Below are positions 23,988-33,582 of a stretch of 40,090 nt of DNA, piece after piece. The stretch's first letter is position 1; each line of letters opens with the position of its first letter. The position numbers and the translations under genes are program-made. The DNA comes from an uncultured Methanosarcinales archaeon (GTDB taxonomy: Archaea; Halobacteriota; Methanosarcinia; Methanotrichales; Methanotrichaceae), in contig CAIQHB010000033.1 in the NCBI GenBank assembly GCA_903871465.1, positions 1 through 40,090 on the forward strand, in the 5' to 3' direction. The notes beneath the pieces were generated by a model. It saw only the letters and a list, made by a program, of their open reading frames with translations, did not search any database and was not told where the DNA came from.

Positions 23988-25475
23988 ATGAAAAAAAATG
24001 AAAATCAGCAGCGAGAGATTCTAGAAGAGATAGCAAATAGAGCAATGCTTGCAAGAGGATTGCTTCCCGACTTTTCCACTGACGTAGTTGCAGAGCTTGA
24101 CAAAATTCAAGCACCTGCAACTACAAACATAGAGGAGGCGCGCGACTTGAGGGGCCTCTCTTGGGCTTCCATCGACAACGACGACTCCCGGGACCTCGAT
24201 CAGCTAACCGTAGCGGAAGCTATGCCGGAAGGCAAAACAAAGGTAATGGTTGCCATAGCGGATGTGGACGCCCTCGTAAAAAAGGGATCCGCTGTCGATG
24301 AGCACGCAAGCGTCAACACAACGTCGATTTATACCGCTGCCAGGGTCTTTCCCATGCTTCCGGAAAAGCTTTCCACCAATCTGACATCCCTGAACTTCAA
24401 TGAAGATCGTCTGGCAGTTGTCATAGAAATGGTGATCGGAACTGATGGATCGCTGGGGGATTCGAATGTATACCGGGCACGAGTCCGCAACCATGCCAAG
24501 CTTGCCTATGACAGCGTTGCCTCATGGCTGGACGGCGGAGCCATGCCGCAGGGTATCGCTAATGTTAGCGGACTGGCCGAGAACCTGCGCCTGCAGGACA
24601 AAACTGCCCAAACCATGAAGAATCTGCGGCAGGAACACGGTGCTTTAAGTCTTGAAACGATTGAGGCTCGACCGGTATTTGAGGGAGACTCCATACGTGA
24701 TCTGCGAGTGGAAGAAAAGAACCGTGCCAAGGACATTATAGAAGACTTTATGATCGCCGCAAACGGCGTGACCATCCGGTATCTCTCCTCCAGGAAAATT
24801 GCTTCCATCCGTCGCGTGGTCCGGGTTCCAAAACGATGGGATCGAATAGTCGAGATTGCAGCAGAACACGGTTTCAGGCTCCCCGGCAGTCCGGATTCAA
24901 AAGCGCTGGAGGGGTTTCTGATGAAAGAAAAATCGAAGGATCCACTTCGATTTCCTGATCTGTCTCTGGTAGTGATCAAACTCCTGGGTTCAGGCGAATA
25001 CTTAGCAGAACTTCCAGAAGATGCCGCCACCGGGCACTTTGGGCTGGCGGTCAAGGACTATACTCACTCCACAGCTCCGAATCGACGCTATCCGGATCTG
25101 ATCACGCAACGCTTGCTGAAGGCCGCCATAGCCGCAGAGCCAATGCCATACAGCAAGAAAGAGCTGGATAATCTCGCGACCCAATGCACAGAACAGGAGG
25201 ATTCTGCCAACAAAGTCGAACGGCAGGTCGGAAAATCCGCGGCTGCGCTCCTGCTTGAATCGAGAATAGGCGAGCATTTTGATGCTATGGTTACGGGAGC
25301 CTCCGCCAAAGGCAATTGGGTTAGGCTTCTCAACATGCCGATTGAAGGGATGCTGAAGAACGGGTTTGAGGGCATCGACGTCGGCGACCGGATTCGTGTG
25401 CAATTGATATCCTTGGACATCAAGAGAGGATTTATTGATTTTGCGAGGGTAGATCAGGAAAAGATATTGATATGA
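23988..25475 (+). CDS. RNase II/RNase R family exoribonuclease
   Basis: A 3'-5' exoribonuclease of the RNB family, 495 residues. Catalytic Asp cluster SIDNDDSRDLDQ (~60), KVMVAIADVDALVKKGSAVD after it, then FPMLPEKLSTNLTSLN, the NGVTIRYLS region and the C-terminal RNB signature DYTHSTAPNRRYPDLITQR (~365). The last ~65 residues (from GNWVRLLNMPIEG) look like an S1-type RNA-binding strand set. The long cold-shock N-terminal part of bacterial RNase R is absent, making it a compact form. GGAGGG precedes the ATG. It begins 46 bases after mgtA and could be co-transcribed. A hairpin follows the stop. Confidence 0.9.
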   Translation: MKKNENQQREILEEIANRAMLARGLLPDFSTDVVAELDKIQAPATTNIEEARDLRGLSWASIDNDDSRDLDQLTVAEAMPEGKTKVMVAIADVDALVKKGSAVDEHASVNTTSIYTAARVFPMLPEKLSTNLTSLNFNEDRLAVVIEMVIGTDGSLGDSNVYRARVRNHAKLAYDSVASWLDGGAMPQGIANVSGLAENLRLQDKTAQTMKNLRQEHGALSLETIEARPVFEGDSIRDLRVEEKNRAKDIIEDFMIAANGVTIRYLSSRKIASIRRVVRVPKRWDRIVEIAAEHGFRLPGSPDSKALEGFLMKEKSKDPLRFPDLSLVVIKLLGSGEYLAELPEDAATGHFGLAVKDYTHSTAPNRRYPDLITQRLLKAAIAAEPMPYSKKELDNLATQCTEQEDSANKVERQVGKSAAALLLESRIGEHFDAMVTGASAKGNWVRLLNMPIEGMLKNGFEGIDVGDRIRVQLISLDIKRGFIDFARVDQEKILI

Positions 25476-25479
25476 GATC

Positions 25480-25505
25480 GATTGAATGCGTTTCATTATT
25501 CAATC
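25480..25505 (+). terminator. Hairpin after the exoribonuclease gene
   Basis: GATTGAAT (25480-25487) and ATTCAATC (25498-25505) are perfect inverted repeats with a ten-base loop, five bases after the stop codon. A T-run AAGTTTTTAG follows about 20 bases on. It may end transcription or protect the mRNA. Confidence 0.45.
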
Positions 25506-25597
25506 TCTATATCTTTCCAAAAAGTTTTTAGCTTAGTTTGGGAGATAGTTGTTCTGAGGATTGTCTTTCATAAGTTTCTTGCCCGGAGAACAGAATA

Positions 25598-28500
25598 GTG
25601 GAAGAAGATATGGATGAGATAGAGCGAAGCCCTGACAAACCTGATTCTGTATCCAGTTTGATGATGAAATCAGAATCAGAACGACAGTTAAACGGCATTG
25701 TGAGTTTCCTCCCAGACGCCACCTTCGCTATCGATAAAAAAGGCCGGGTCATTTCCTGGAACAGGGCCATGGAGAGTCTGACCGGCGTCAAGGCAGATGA
25801 TATTCTGGGTAAGGGTGATTATGAGTATTCCCTTCCTTTCTACGGTTTCAGGCAACCTATTTTGATCGATCTGGTTCTCCAACCGGACCCGAACCTCGAA
25901 GCGGAATACGAGGCCATGGAAAGAGACGGCATGAGCCTCACAGGCGAGGTATTTATTTCTTCCTTTGGAACAAACGGCTCCCACATTTGGGCCAAAGCCT
26001 CTCCACTATATGATTCCAACGGCAACATATCCGGTGCGATAGAGTCCCTGCGAGACATTACGGAACGGAAGTATACGGAAGACGCACTCAAAGAGAGCGA
26101 GAGCAAATTCAGGCTGCTATTTGAGAGGTCAGCAGATGCCATGTTTCTGCTGGACGGCAGGAAGTTCATCGACTGCAACAATGCTGCCGTAGAGATGATG
26201 AAGTGCTCTTCCAAGGATGAGCTGCTGGATCTTCATCCTTCGGAAATATCACCTGAAAGACAGAGAGACGGTCGCAGCTCCCGTGAAAAATCGGAAGAGA
26301 TGATTAAAAAGGCCTTTGAGAAAGGAACCCATAAGTTCGAATGGACTCGTCTCAGGTCAAACGGCGAAGAATTCCCTGTTATGATTACGCTGACCGTTAT
26401 CCCATGGAAGGACGAGCAGATCCTCCATGTTACCGTGAAGGATATTACTGAACGCAAAGCTGCAGAAAAAGCTCTGCTGGAAAGCCGTGATCTCTACCGT
26501 AATTTGGTCGAAAACCTGAATGATATCATTCTCTTCATTGATCCATCCGGTCGCATTACTTTCATCAGTCCAGTCGTTGAACAGGTCTTTGGTTACAGCC
26601 CCCGGGAATTGATAGGACGGAGCTTTGAAGAATATGTATACAAGGACGATCTGGCCGGCGTGAAAGGAAAGTTTGAGCGAGAAATTACAAGGAGTCTCAA
26701 AACCTACGAATTCAGAGTTCTGGATAAGGAGAACCGGGTTAGATATGTCAGAGCATCTGGCAGGTTGTCGTACGATCCCGATTCGGTGAATGGCTCAATC
26801 GTGACCCTGATAGACATAACGGATCGCAAAAAAGCAGAGATGGAGCTAAAGGAGAGCGAAGATCGTTATCGCCTTCTTGTGGAATCCTCACCGGACGGCA
26901 TTATAATCCACCAGGACGGCATTGTAATCTTCGCGAATAAGGCCGCAGCAGTTCTTCTGAATGCAGACAAGCCGGACGAGCTGGTGGGCAAACCGGTGAT
27001 GAGTTTTGTTCATCCCGACTACATAAAGACGGTTCATGACAGGATTCATTCCACACAAAATGCTGGGGATGAGGCTCCATTAATCGAAGAGAAGTTTCTT
27101 GGAATTGATGGTATCGAGATTGAGGTTGAGGTAGCAGCAATTCCGTTTTCCCTAAAGGGCAAACCGGCAACGCAAGTGGTGTTCCGTGATCTCACCAAGC
27201 GAAAAAAGGCAGAGGAGGAGCTCGAAGAGTCAAGGGAATTTCTGGATAAAATAATCAACTCCATAGGCGATCCGGTATTTGTCAAGGACCGGCAGCATAG
27301 ATTTATTCTCGTCAATGATGCGGAATGCAAAATGCTTGATCGTCAACCCAACGAAATCTTAGGTCGAACTACTTACGATCTCTTCCCAACCAAAGAGATG
27401 GCTGACACTTCCTGGGAAAAAGACGAGATGGTTTTCGGGACCGGCGAAGAGAACTTAAACGAAGAAAAAATCATTACTGCTTCCGGTGCAACTTGCACCG
27501 TCCTTGTCAAAAAGACCCTTTATACAGATAATGGCGGAAATCAGTTCCTTGTTGGAGCCGTGACGGATATTACCGAGCGCAAGCAGGCTGAGAATGACCT
27601 CAGAGAAAGCGAAGAGAGGTATAGATCTCTCTCTGATGCTATGCCTGATTTAGTCTTCATTATCAATAAAGATGATCGGGTCGAATATGTCAACAATGTT
27701 GCTGCAAAATATCTTGATCTTCTGCCCGAAGAGGTTACTGGCAGAGCACGAAGCGAGCTATTTCCCTCAGAGGCATCCCTTTCTCAAGCGCTAGAACTGC
27801 AAAAAGTGTTTGAAAATGGCGAAGCTGTTCGTAATATTGTTGAAAAATCTGCTTTTTGCGGCAGGGATGTATGGCTGGATACTCAGATCGTTCCTCTGAA
27901 GACGAAATCCGGCCTTGTAACTGCGGTCATGGGAGTATCTCGAGACATTACAACTCTCAAGCAATCCGAAGAGATACTGAGAAAGGCCAAGGAAGCGGCT
28001 GAAGCCGCGACCAGGGCCAAGTCTGAGTTCCTGGCGAACATGAGCCATGAGATAAGAACACCCATGAACGCCGTCATCGGCATGACCGGCCTTTTGCTCG
28101 ATGAGGATCTCACAACAAACCAAAAGGAGTGTTTGGAGACAATTCGCAGAAGCGGTGATGCTCTGCTGTCTATCATAAATAACATCCTCGACCTTTCTAA
28201 GATTGAAGCCGGTGTGAACGATCTGGAATATCAGCCCTTCGAATTGCATAGATGCGTAGAGGCGTCCCTGGATCTGGTATCGGCAGATGCCAATAAAAAG
28301 GGCATAAGTGCAAAATGCGAGTTCCAAGACAGTGCACCTGCAGTGATTTTAGGCGACCCCACCAGGCTTAGCCAGATCCTGGTCAATTTGCTCAGCAATG
28401 CAGTGAAGTTCACCGAGAAGGGCGAGATTTCTGTGTCCGTCTCCGGCAAGAGGCTCGAGGGCGAAAACTATGAGATTCATTTTGCCGTTAAAGATACCGG

Positions 28501-29152
28501 AATTGGAATCCCCAAGGACAAGATGGGACGCTTATTTCAGTCCTTCAGCCAGATCGATTCCTCGACAACGCGAAAATACGGTGGCACCGGCCTCGGTCTT
28601 GCGATAAGCAAGAAGCTTGTAGAGATGATGAAAGGAACGATATGGGTTGAGAGCGAAGACGGTAGCGGCACCACCTTTCACTTTACTATAGAGGCGGAAA
28701 AGACTCTCCATGAGCCCATTGATATCGATAGGCTCTATTCCAAGTCCAATGCCTTCATTCATGGGAACCAGGATCATCATCATCTGGGCATACTGCTTGC
28801 AGAAGACAATTTGATTAACCAGATGGTGACTCAGAAAATGCTCAATAAATTAGGGTACCGGGCAGACATAGCAAGCAACGGCATAGAGGTCCTGCAAGCG
28901 CTGGAGAGGCAATCGTATGACTTCGTTATTATGGATGTGATGATGCCGGAAATGGATGGATTGGAGGCCACAAGGGAGATACGCAGGCGCTGGCCGGAGA
29001 GCGGACCAAAGATAATCGCCATGACCGCTTCAGTTCTGAAAGGTGATCGAGAGATGTGTCTTGCCGCCGGCATGGATGGATATATCAGCAAACCCACGAG
29101 GCTAGTGGAGCTGAAGTCTGCGCTGGAGTCTCACGTAAGCCTGCAGAAATAG
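25598..29152 (+). CDS. Hybrid sensor histidine kinase with six PAS domains and a receiver
   Basis: A 1184-residue soluble hybrid kinase without membrane helices. Six PAS/PAC units follow each other, their ends marked by DITERK-type motifs near residues 152, 281, 404, 529 (DLTKRK), 654 and 780 (DITTLK). Then come HisKA with the phospho-acceptor His in FLANMSHEIRTPMNAV (~817), the N box LVNLLSNAVKF (~927), G boxes DTGIGIP and GGTGLGLAIS, and a receiver with Asp in VIMDVMMPEMDG (~1113) and Lys in YISKPTR. It starts at GTG with GGAGAA eight bases upstream; ATG 25610 is an alternative. Multi-PAS kinases are abundant in methanogens. The receiver closely resembles the lone one at 6878-7276. Ligands are unknown. 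Confidence 0.92.
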   Translation: MEEDMDEIERSPDKPDSVSSLMMKSESERQLNGIVSFLPDATFAIDKKGRVISWNRAMESLTGVKADDILGKGDYEYSLPFYGFRQPILIDLVLQPDPNLEAEYEAMERDGMSLTGEVFISSFGTNGSHIWAKASPLYDSNGNISGAIESLRDITERKYTEDALKESESKFRLLFERSADAMFLLDGRKFIDCNNAAVEMMKCSSKDELLDLHPSEISPERQRDGRSSREKSEEMIKKAFEKGTHKFEWTRLRSNGEEFPVMITLTVIPWKDEQILHVTVKDITERKAAEKALLESRDLYRNLVENLNDIILFIDPSGRITFISPVVEQVFGYSPRELIGRSFEEYVYKDDLAGVKGKFEREITRSLKTYEFRVLDKENRVRYVRASGRLSYDPDSVNGSIVTLIDITDRKKAEMELKESEDRYRLLVESSPDGIIIHQDGIVIFANKAAAVLLNADKPDELVGKPVMSFVHPDYIKTVHDRIHSTQNAGDEAPLIEEKFLGIDGIEIEVEVAAIPFSLKGKPATQVVFRDLTKRKKAEEELEESREFLDKIINSIGDPVFVKDRQHRFILVNDAECKMLDRQPNEILGRTTYDLFPTKEMADTSWEKDEMVFGTGEENLNEEKIITASGATCTVLVKKTLYTDNGGNQFLVGAVTDITERKQAENDLRESEERYRSLSDAMPDLVFIINKDDRVEYVNNVAAKYLDLLPEEVTGRARSELFPSEASLSQALELQKVFENGEAVRNIVEKSAFCGRDVWLDTQIVPLKTKSGLVTAVMGVSRDITTLKQSEEILRKAKEAAEAATRAKSEFLANMSHEIRTPMNAVIGMTGLLLDEDLTTNQKECLETIRRSGDALLSIINNILDLSKIEAGVNDLEYQPFELHRCVEASLDLVSADANKKGISAKCEFQDSAPAVILGDPTRLSQILVNLLSNAVKFTEKGEISVSVSGKRLEGENYEIHFAVKDTGIGIPKDKMGRLFQSFSQIDSSTTRKYGGTGLGLAISKKLVEMMKGTIWVESEDGSGTTFHFTIEAEKTLHEPIDIDRLYSKSNAFIHGNQDHHHLGILLAEDNLINQMVTQKMLNKLGYRADIASNGIEVLQALERQSYDFVIMDVMMPEMDGLEATREIRRRWPESGPKIIAMTASVLKGDREMCLAAGMDGYISKPTRLVELKSALESHVSLQK

Positions 29153-29258
29153 CGAATAGGCAAATCCAGGACAATCACGGCATGCTCACTGTTTTCTCAC
29201 CAACAAGATGAATCTCAGATTGCTTTCGGTATACTAAACGGGTTTTTTGTGTTTCTAA

Positions 29259-29296
29259 ATATGCAAAATCCTTATCAAAATGCATTTTGGGCATAT
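29259..29296. promoter_or_regulatory. Inverted repeat upstream of a secreted protein gene
   Basis: ATATGCAAAAT (29259-29269) and ATTTTGGGCATAT (29284-29296) are inverted copies with two extra bases in the right arm. The centre includes the palindrome AAAATGCATTTT. It lies about 45-80 bases before the ATG at 29340, in the promoter zone. Confidence 0.4.
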
Positions 29297-29339
29297 CTTT
29301 ATCAATATTGGAGTACATTGTATTCTAAGAGGTTAAATC

Positions 29340-30236
29340 ATGAAATCTAAGAGAATACTTATCATGCTGATTGCAATTTTTGTGGTTTCTATGGTTGCAT
29401 CTGCCCAGGAAGCCAACATTCAGCAATTAAAACAGACGACCGAAAATTCGGCGAAAAATCTGACCAGCTACACCTATTCCAGGTCAGCGGAGAGTATGCT
29501 TATTTACTCCAACAATACACTTCGCAAAGAATATGATGTTTATAAGACTACTATGGGTAAGGTAGACCTGGTGAATAAGAAAGGATGGTGGGGCTCTAAC
29601 CTCACTGATGAAGAGACTGGCGATGTTCTCACCTGGGAAGGCTATTTCATAAACGGTTCAGAGTACTGGAAAGAGAGTATGAACTGGACAAGTCTTAATG
29701 TCACCGACACCGCTCAAGTCTTACAGGCTTACAACGAGATTCCCGGCCAGGTCAACCTGATCAAATACTCCAATATGAAGATCGTGGGCATGGAGAAGAT
29801 GCAGGGCGAGGATTACTACAAGATCACAGGCTCACCTATTCCCTCGATCTATTCAGGAATGACCGGCTTACAGCTCCTGGCAGCTTACTTCCCGTCACCC
29901 TTTGCGTTGCCTGATAAGCTGAAGAATGGAACTCTCGATATCAGCAATACAAGCCTGATGAACAACAGCCGAATAACTCTAGCCGCCTGGATCTCCAAAA
30001 ATGATTCGACCCTGAGAAGGTTGGATATCAACTCGAGCCTGACCGTTACTCCCAAGATCCTTAACATCTCTTCACCAGACTTCAAAATTATGAGCACTAT
30101 CAATGAGTCCACCGTATATAGAAACTTTGGCTCACCAGCGAAGATCCTGCTTCCCAAAGATGCTCAAAATGCCTCAACATCCCGAATGATTGGTGCGAAT
30201 TGGAGATGGGCTCTGTTTGGATCGATAAGGCCTTGA
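29340..30236 (+). CDS. Secreted protein of unknown function (LolA/LppX-like look)
   Basis: A 298-residue exported protein: a Lys/Arg-rich start, hydrophobic helix and cleavage near SAQ-E (~23). The mature part has many N-x-S/T sites and alternating strands, with motifs such as SYTYSRSAESMLIYSN and MEKMQGEDYYKITG. This pattern (a small helix and then beta-rich lipid-carrier-like repeats) resembles families common among secreted methanogen proteins, but no firm assignment is possible. AGAGG upstream supports the ATG. It is followed after 14 bases by another secreted protein gene, probably the same transcript. Confidence 0.75.
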   Translation: MKSKRILIMLIAIFVVSMVASAQEANIQQLKQTTENSAKNLTSYTYSRSAESMLIYSNNTLRKEYDVYKTTMGKVDLVNKKGWWGSNLTDEETGDVLTWEGYFINGSEYWKESMNWTSLNVTDTAQVLQAYNEIPGQVNLIKYSNMKIVGMEKMQGEDYYKITGSPIPSIYSGMTGLQLLAAYFPSPFALPDKLKNGTLDISNTSLMNNSRITLAAWISKNDSTLRRLDINSSLTVTPKILNISSPDFKIMSTINESTVYRNFGSPAKILLPKDAQNASTSRMIGANWRWALFGSIRP

Positions 30237-30250
30237 ATGGAGTGAAGAAG

Positions 30251-30883
30251 ATGACAGGTAATTTCAATATTGGGAAATCATGGTCCAAGTTAGCATGGCT
30301 TTGTATTGCGGTCCTTCTCAGCACTTGTTCGCTGAACGTGATGGGCCAGGTCGTGGATACTTCGGGTCCGGACAGGGCTTATTGCGTAGGCACGGGTAAT
30401 CTCTATGCGACAACTCCAGGAATTAACAACGGCAAACCGGTTTGCCAGTTCGCAGGCAATGCCTGGTGCGATGCACATGCCTTCTTTACTGGAAACTGTA
30501 CTGGTAGCACCAGCCCCCATTACGCTGGCTACAACACGCCTATGAGTGCACTGGATATTGCTGATGCGACCAAGACATGCCAGACAAGGGGTGGCCAGGT
30601 TCAAAATGTACACACGCCTTACGGAGACGTTAACCTATGCGTATTCCCGGATGGTACTTCAGTCGACCTCAGGTCGCTGAGCAGAGTCGTCTATAGCAAC
30701 GGGATCAATGGTGGTATGCCTGACAACGGAATCTACTACATGCCTGATAACGGAATTTACGGCACGCCGTATAACGGAATCTACAATACGCCCTATAACG
30801 GATATGACCCCATGACCGGCAACGGACTCTATGATGCAAATGCCTGGTACTACGGTGCCTATGCATTTCTGAATTCGCCCTAG
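30251..30883 (+). CDS. Secreted DUF333-like Cys protein with a tandem octapeptide tail
   Basis: The open frame begins at 30200 but GGAGTG (30239-30244) points to the ATG at 30251, giving 210 residues. After a signal peptide (ending VMGQ) there are two DUF333-like Cys motifs: AYCVGTGN ... GKPVCQFAGNAWCDAHAFF and KTCQTRGGQ ... DVNLCVFPDGTSVD. DUF333 proteins are secreted and of unknown function. The C-terminus holds four 8-residue repeats (24 bases each, 30716-30811) of the form (M/T)P(D/Y)NGIYx, then Tyr/Asn-rich sequence. It may be a surface or matrix protein. It is in tandem with the preceding secreted gene. Confidence 0.75.
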   Translation: MTGNFNIGKSWSKLAWLCIAVLLSTCSLNVMGQVVDTSGPDRAYCVGTGNLYATTPGINNGKPVCQFAGNAWCDAHAFFTGNCTGSTSPHYAGYNTPMSALDIADATKTCQTRGGQVQNVHTPYGDVNLCVFPDGTSVDLRSLSRVVYSNGINGGMPDNGIYYMPDNGIYGTPYNGIYNTPYNGYDPMTGNGLYDANAWYYGAYAFLNSP

Positions 30884-30923
30884 CTGGGCTTAAGGCAAAT
30901 CGATAAAATATTTTTTATTTTTT
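30877..30923 (+). terminator. Terminator after the DUF333-like gene
   Basis: GCCC/GGGC (30877-30889) spans the stop codon as a tiny hairpin. Two T-runs (30911-30916 and 30918-30923) follow. The neighbour gene points toward it, so termination here makes sense. Confidence 0.5.
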
Positions 30924-31055
30924 CTCTTTGGCTGAATCTCTGTGAAGTATTGTTGCAGTCAAAAAGGGAAACGCAATTGAAGACCAAAAGCCGCTTGACG
31001 GATGCAGAACCAGCGAGCAGTATCATTCTCCAGTCAGGTGCACTTATTGTTCTCC

Positions 31056-31550
31056 CTATTCGCGTTCAACCCTTGTTCTGATGGGATAATTTCCATGATG
31101 TTCAGTGGCAAGGTTAACGTTGCTTGTATTCAAATTCGGATCAACTCTGGAGAGAACGTCTACAAGTTCTGGTTCTGACAGATTTCCCAGTTGTCTGTCG
31201 ACGAGCTTTCTCTTCTCGAATATCAGAATGGTCGGGTATCCTGTGATATTGTACATCACTTCTGTTCTCCGATTCAAGTCCATGTCAATTTGACCGACAG
31301 CGATCTGGCCGTTGAGGTCATTAGCCAGCTTATGAATTGTGGTGTTCAAACGTATGCAGGGCTCACACCAGGGTGCATAGCAATCGAGTATAAAGAAAGG
31401 ATGCGTATCTATTGTTCGGTTAAGAGTGCTGTCGTTTACCTCAAAAATATCGGTCGAGTTACTAGATGCATTCGTCGCAACTGAGTTCTGAATGAAGATC
31501 AATAATAGAGAAACCAATATCAAGCATGCATGTATCCGGTTGATGGACAT
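31056..31550 (-). CDS. Secreted or membrane-anchored thioredoxin-like protein
   Basis: A 164-residue thioredoxin-fold protein exported by an N-terminal hydrophobic helix (~8-25). Active site CYAPWCEPC (redox Cys at ~62 and ~65, W-C-E-P-C) and the cis-Pro in GYPTILIF (~107) are present. The thioredoxin core covers ~45-145; a short polar tail follows. It probably reduces or forms disulfides in extracytoplasmic proteins, such as the Cys-rich secreted protein encoded convergently next to it. The WCEPC dipeptide is unusual compared with WCGPC and suggests an altered redox potential. Confidence 0.85.
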   Translation of the reverse strand: MSINRIHACLILVSLLLIFIQNSVATNASSNSTDIFEVNDSTLNRTIDTHPFFILDCYAPWCEPCIRLNTTIHKLANDLNGQIAVGQIDMDLNRRTEVMYNITGYPTILIFEKRKLVDRQLGNLSEPELVDVLSRVDPNLNTSNVNLATEHHGNYPIRTRVERE

Positions 31551-31786
31551 CCTATCCCTCCCTTAATGTCTCTTAAAAGAGATAACGGCAAGACAATTAA
31601 AGATTTCGATGATGAACTGAATGAATAAATCATTCTTCGGGATATCCGATTTTATTGCCATTAGCCAAATTTATTTGACGACAAATCCCGAAGAGGCAGG
31701 GTTTGGATTTCTAGCAGAACCGTTTTAAGTCTGGCAGGATATGCCGAATTGGACCCAAACGGCAAATATGGGCCGGATAAGTGATA

Positions 31787-32353
31787 ATGAGAAAATACCT
31801 GAGTCTCGTAGTGATCCTTGCCGTGATTCTACTAACAGCTCTGGTGTCTCTGCCAGCATTGGCAAAGCCGGAGAGCTTTGAAATTGGATCGTATAAAGTA
31901 AGCTACGACCTAAACAGCACGTCGGAGCATAACATATCAATTGCTAAACCCAGGTACTCGGAGACATTCGGTGGAATCATGTATGTCGGCTATGGGGCGC
32001 AGGTGATTTCCGCAGAGGCGCACTTTCTCATAACGATAGCGATCATAGAATACAAATACCCAATCTTGCTGGAACCCTCAACTGGGGCGACGAATAAGCT
32101 TCTCTCTGAAAATAGCGATTGCCGGGATGTCGTCACTGTTCGGCGCAATATAGACGGACACCAGGGCTACATCACAAACAGTAGCGATTGCCGGAATGAT
32201 ACGCACGGTTTTGTTGCCCAATTTCTCCTCGATGGCCAGGAAGATTCGGGAAAAACAGAATGCCTCATCGCCTCAACCTACCCCTGGGAGAACGGCACAT
32301 CCAGCCTGCTGGAGACTATCCATATCAAGAGACTGTCCGGCCAGCAAAAATAA
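31787..32353 (+). CDS. Secreted protein of unknown function
   Basis: About 188 residues with a clear signal peptide (MRKYLSLVVILAVILL, cleavage after ALA). A GTG at 31781 is two codons upstream and possible too; neither has a strong SD. The mature protein is beta-rich with IGSYKVSYDL and a repeated unit with NSDCRD and NSSDCRND about 30 residues apart. It has three or four Cys and several N-glycosylation sites. It is unrecognised; it is divergent from the thioredoxin gene and convergent with the aldo/keto reductase. Confidence 0.65.
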   Translation: MRKYLSLVVILAVILLTALVSLPALAKPESFEIGSYKVSYDLNSTSEHNISIAKPRYSETFGGIMYVGYGAQVISAEAHFLITIAIIEYKYPILLEPSTGATNKLLSENSDCRDVVTVRRNIDGHQGYITNSSDCRNDTHGFVAQFLLDGQEDSGKTECLIASTYPWENGTSSLLETIHIKRLSGQQK

Positions 32354-32415
32354 TAGTAAACGCACCGGGCCTGGAAGCCCTGGCTGCATCTGCTGCGTTC
32401 TCGCTTTGCGTCTCA

Positions 32416-33558
32416 CTATTTTCCAAAGTACTTAACGACTTCCTTCAACCGATCGCGTATGGGGAGCTTCTGCGGGCACTTCTCCAGGCACTCGCCGCAC
32501 TCCTGGCATTGGGATGCGAATTCAGGCTTTCCAGAGAGCATGCCGCCCAGGACTATATTGTAGTTAAATTTGGCAACCTCCGGGGCGTCAAACATGCAGG
32601 CTGTATTGTACAATTCAAAGCATTCGGGGATACTGACGCCGGAGGGACAGGGCATGCAATACTTGCAGCCGGTACACGGAACTTTCATTCTCTTACCGTA
32701 TTCTGCCTTAACCCTCTCAAAGAGATCGAGTTCCGTCTGAGAGAGCGAGTCTGAGACTCCTTTATTAGCATAAGCGATGTTCTCTACGACCTGCTCCCAA
32801 TCCGACATGCCGGAAAGGACAACTGTTACTTCAGGATGGTTCCAAACCCACCGCAGCGCCCACTCGGTTGGGCTACGGGTGACAGGAGCACTTTTCCATG
32901 TATCGCCAATGGCAGGGATCTCTTTGCTCAGCATACCTCCTCTTAATGGTTCCATGACAACAATCCCTAGACCCTTCCCGGCCGCATATTTGAGCCCCTC
33001 TGTTCCCGCCTGGTACCCTTCGTCCATGAAGTTGTACTGGATCTGGCAGAAGTCCCAGTCGTAGGCATCCACAATCTCCTTGAACAATCCCAGTTCGTCA
33101 TGGAACGAGAATCCTGCGTATCCTATCCTGCCGTCATTGATGGCATCATCCAGAAATTCGGTTACCTTAAGCGGTCGAAGTTTGTCCCAGAACTGCCTCA
33201 TGAGTCCATGGACAAGATAGAAGTCGATATGGTCGGTCTGCAGTCGTTTTAGCTGCTCGTTCAGGTATTTGTCCATATCCTCACGTGATTTGATCATCCA
33301 GCTGGGCAGCTTCGTGGCAAGATTTACCTTCTCACGGTACCCATCCTGAAGAGCGCGGCCCACAAACGGCTCGCTCTCGTTGTTATGATAAATATAGGCA
33401 GTGTCGACATAGTTCACGCCTTTATCGATGGCATATCTCAGCATCTTTGTGGCATGCAGCTCATCGATCTGGCCGTTCTCCTTCATGGGAAGGCGCATGC
33501 ATCCGAATCCTAAGATCGAGAGCCTGGAATTCGCCTTCTTCATACTTCTGTAGAGCAT
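32416..33558 (-). CDS. Aldo/keto reductase with C-terminal ferredoxin-type domain
   Basis: The 380-residue protein joins an AKR barrel (~1-280) to a 4Fe-4S domain. Catalytic residues visible: Asp52 and Tyr57 in YVDTAYIYHNN, Lys83 in NLATKLPSW, His117 in FYLVHG. The C-terminal third has CTGCKYCMPCPSG (~295) and CQECGECLEKCP (~350), the Cys pattern of two iron-sulphur clusters. Such proteins are common in anaerobes; their substrates are mostly unknown, with electrons perhaps coming from ferredoxin instead of NADPH. GAGG lies five to six bases before the ATG. It follows the pyruvate-kinase-like gene by 24 bases on the same strand, probably an operon. Confidence 0.9.
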   Translation of the reverse strand: MLYRSMKKANSRLSILGFGCMRLPMKENGQIDELHATKMLRYAIDKGVNYVDTAYIYHNNESEPFVGRALQDGYREKVNLATKLPSWMIKSREDMDKYLNEQLKRLQTDHIDFYLVHGLMRQFWDKLRPLKVTEFLDDAINDGRIGYAGFSFHDELGLFKEIVDAYDWDFCQIQYNFMDEGYQAGTEGLKYAAGKGLGIVVMEPLRGGMLSKEIPAIGDTWKSAPVTRSPTEWALRWVWNHPEVTVVLSGMSDWEQVVENIAYANKGVSDSLSQTELDLFERVKAEYGKRMKVPCTGCKYCMPCPSGVSIPECFELYNTACMFDAPEVAKFNYNIVLGGMLSGKPEFASQCQECGECLEKCPQKLPIRDRLKEVVKYFGK

Positions 33559-33582
33559 AGTTCGCCTCGAAATGATTGTCTT

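Noticed and set aside
32260-32754. 164-codon plus-strand ORF
   Set aside because: It overlaps the end of the secreted protein and lies antisense to the aldo/keto reductase cluster-binding region.
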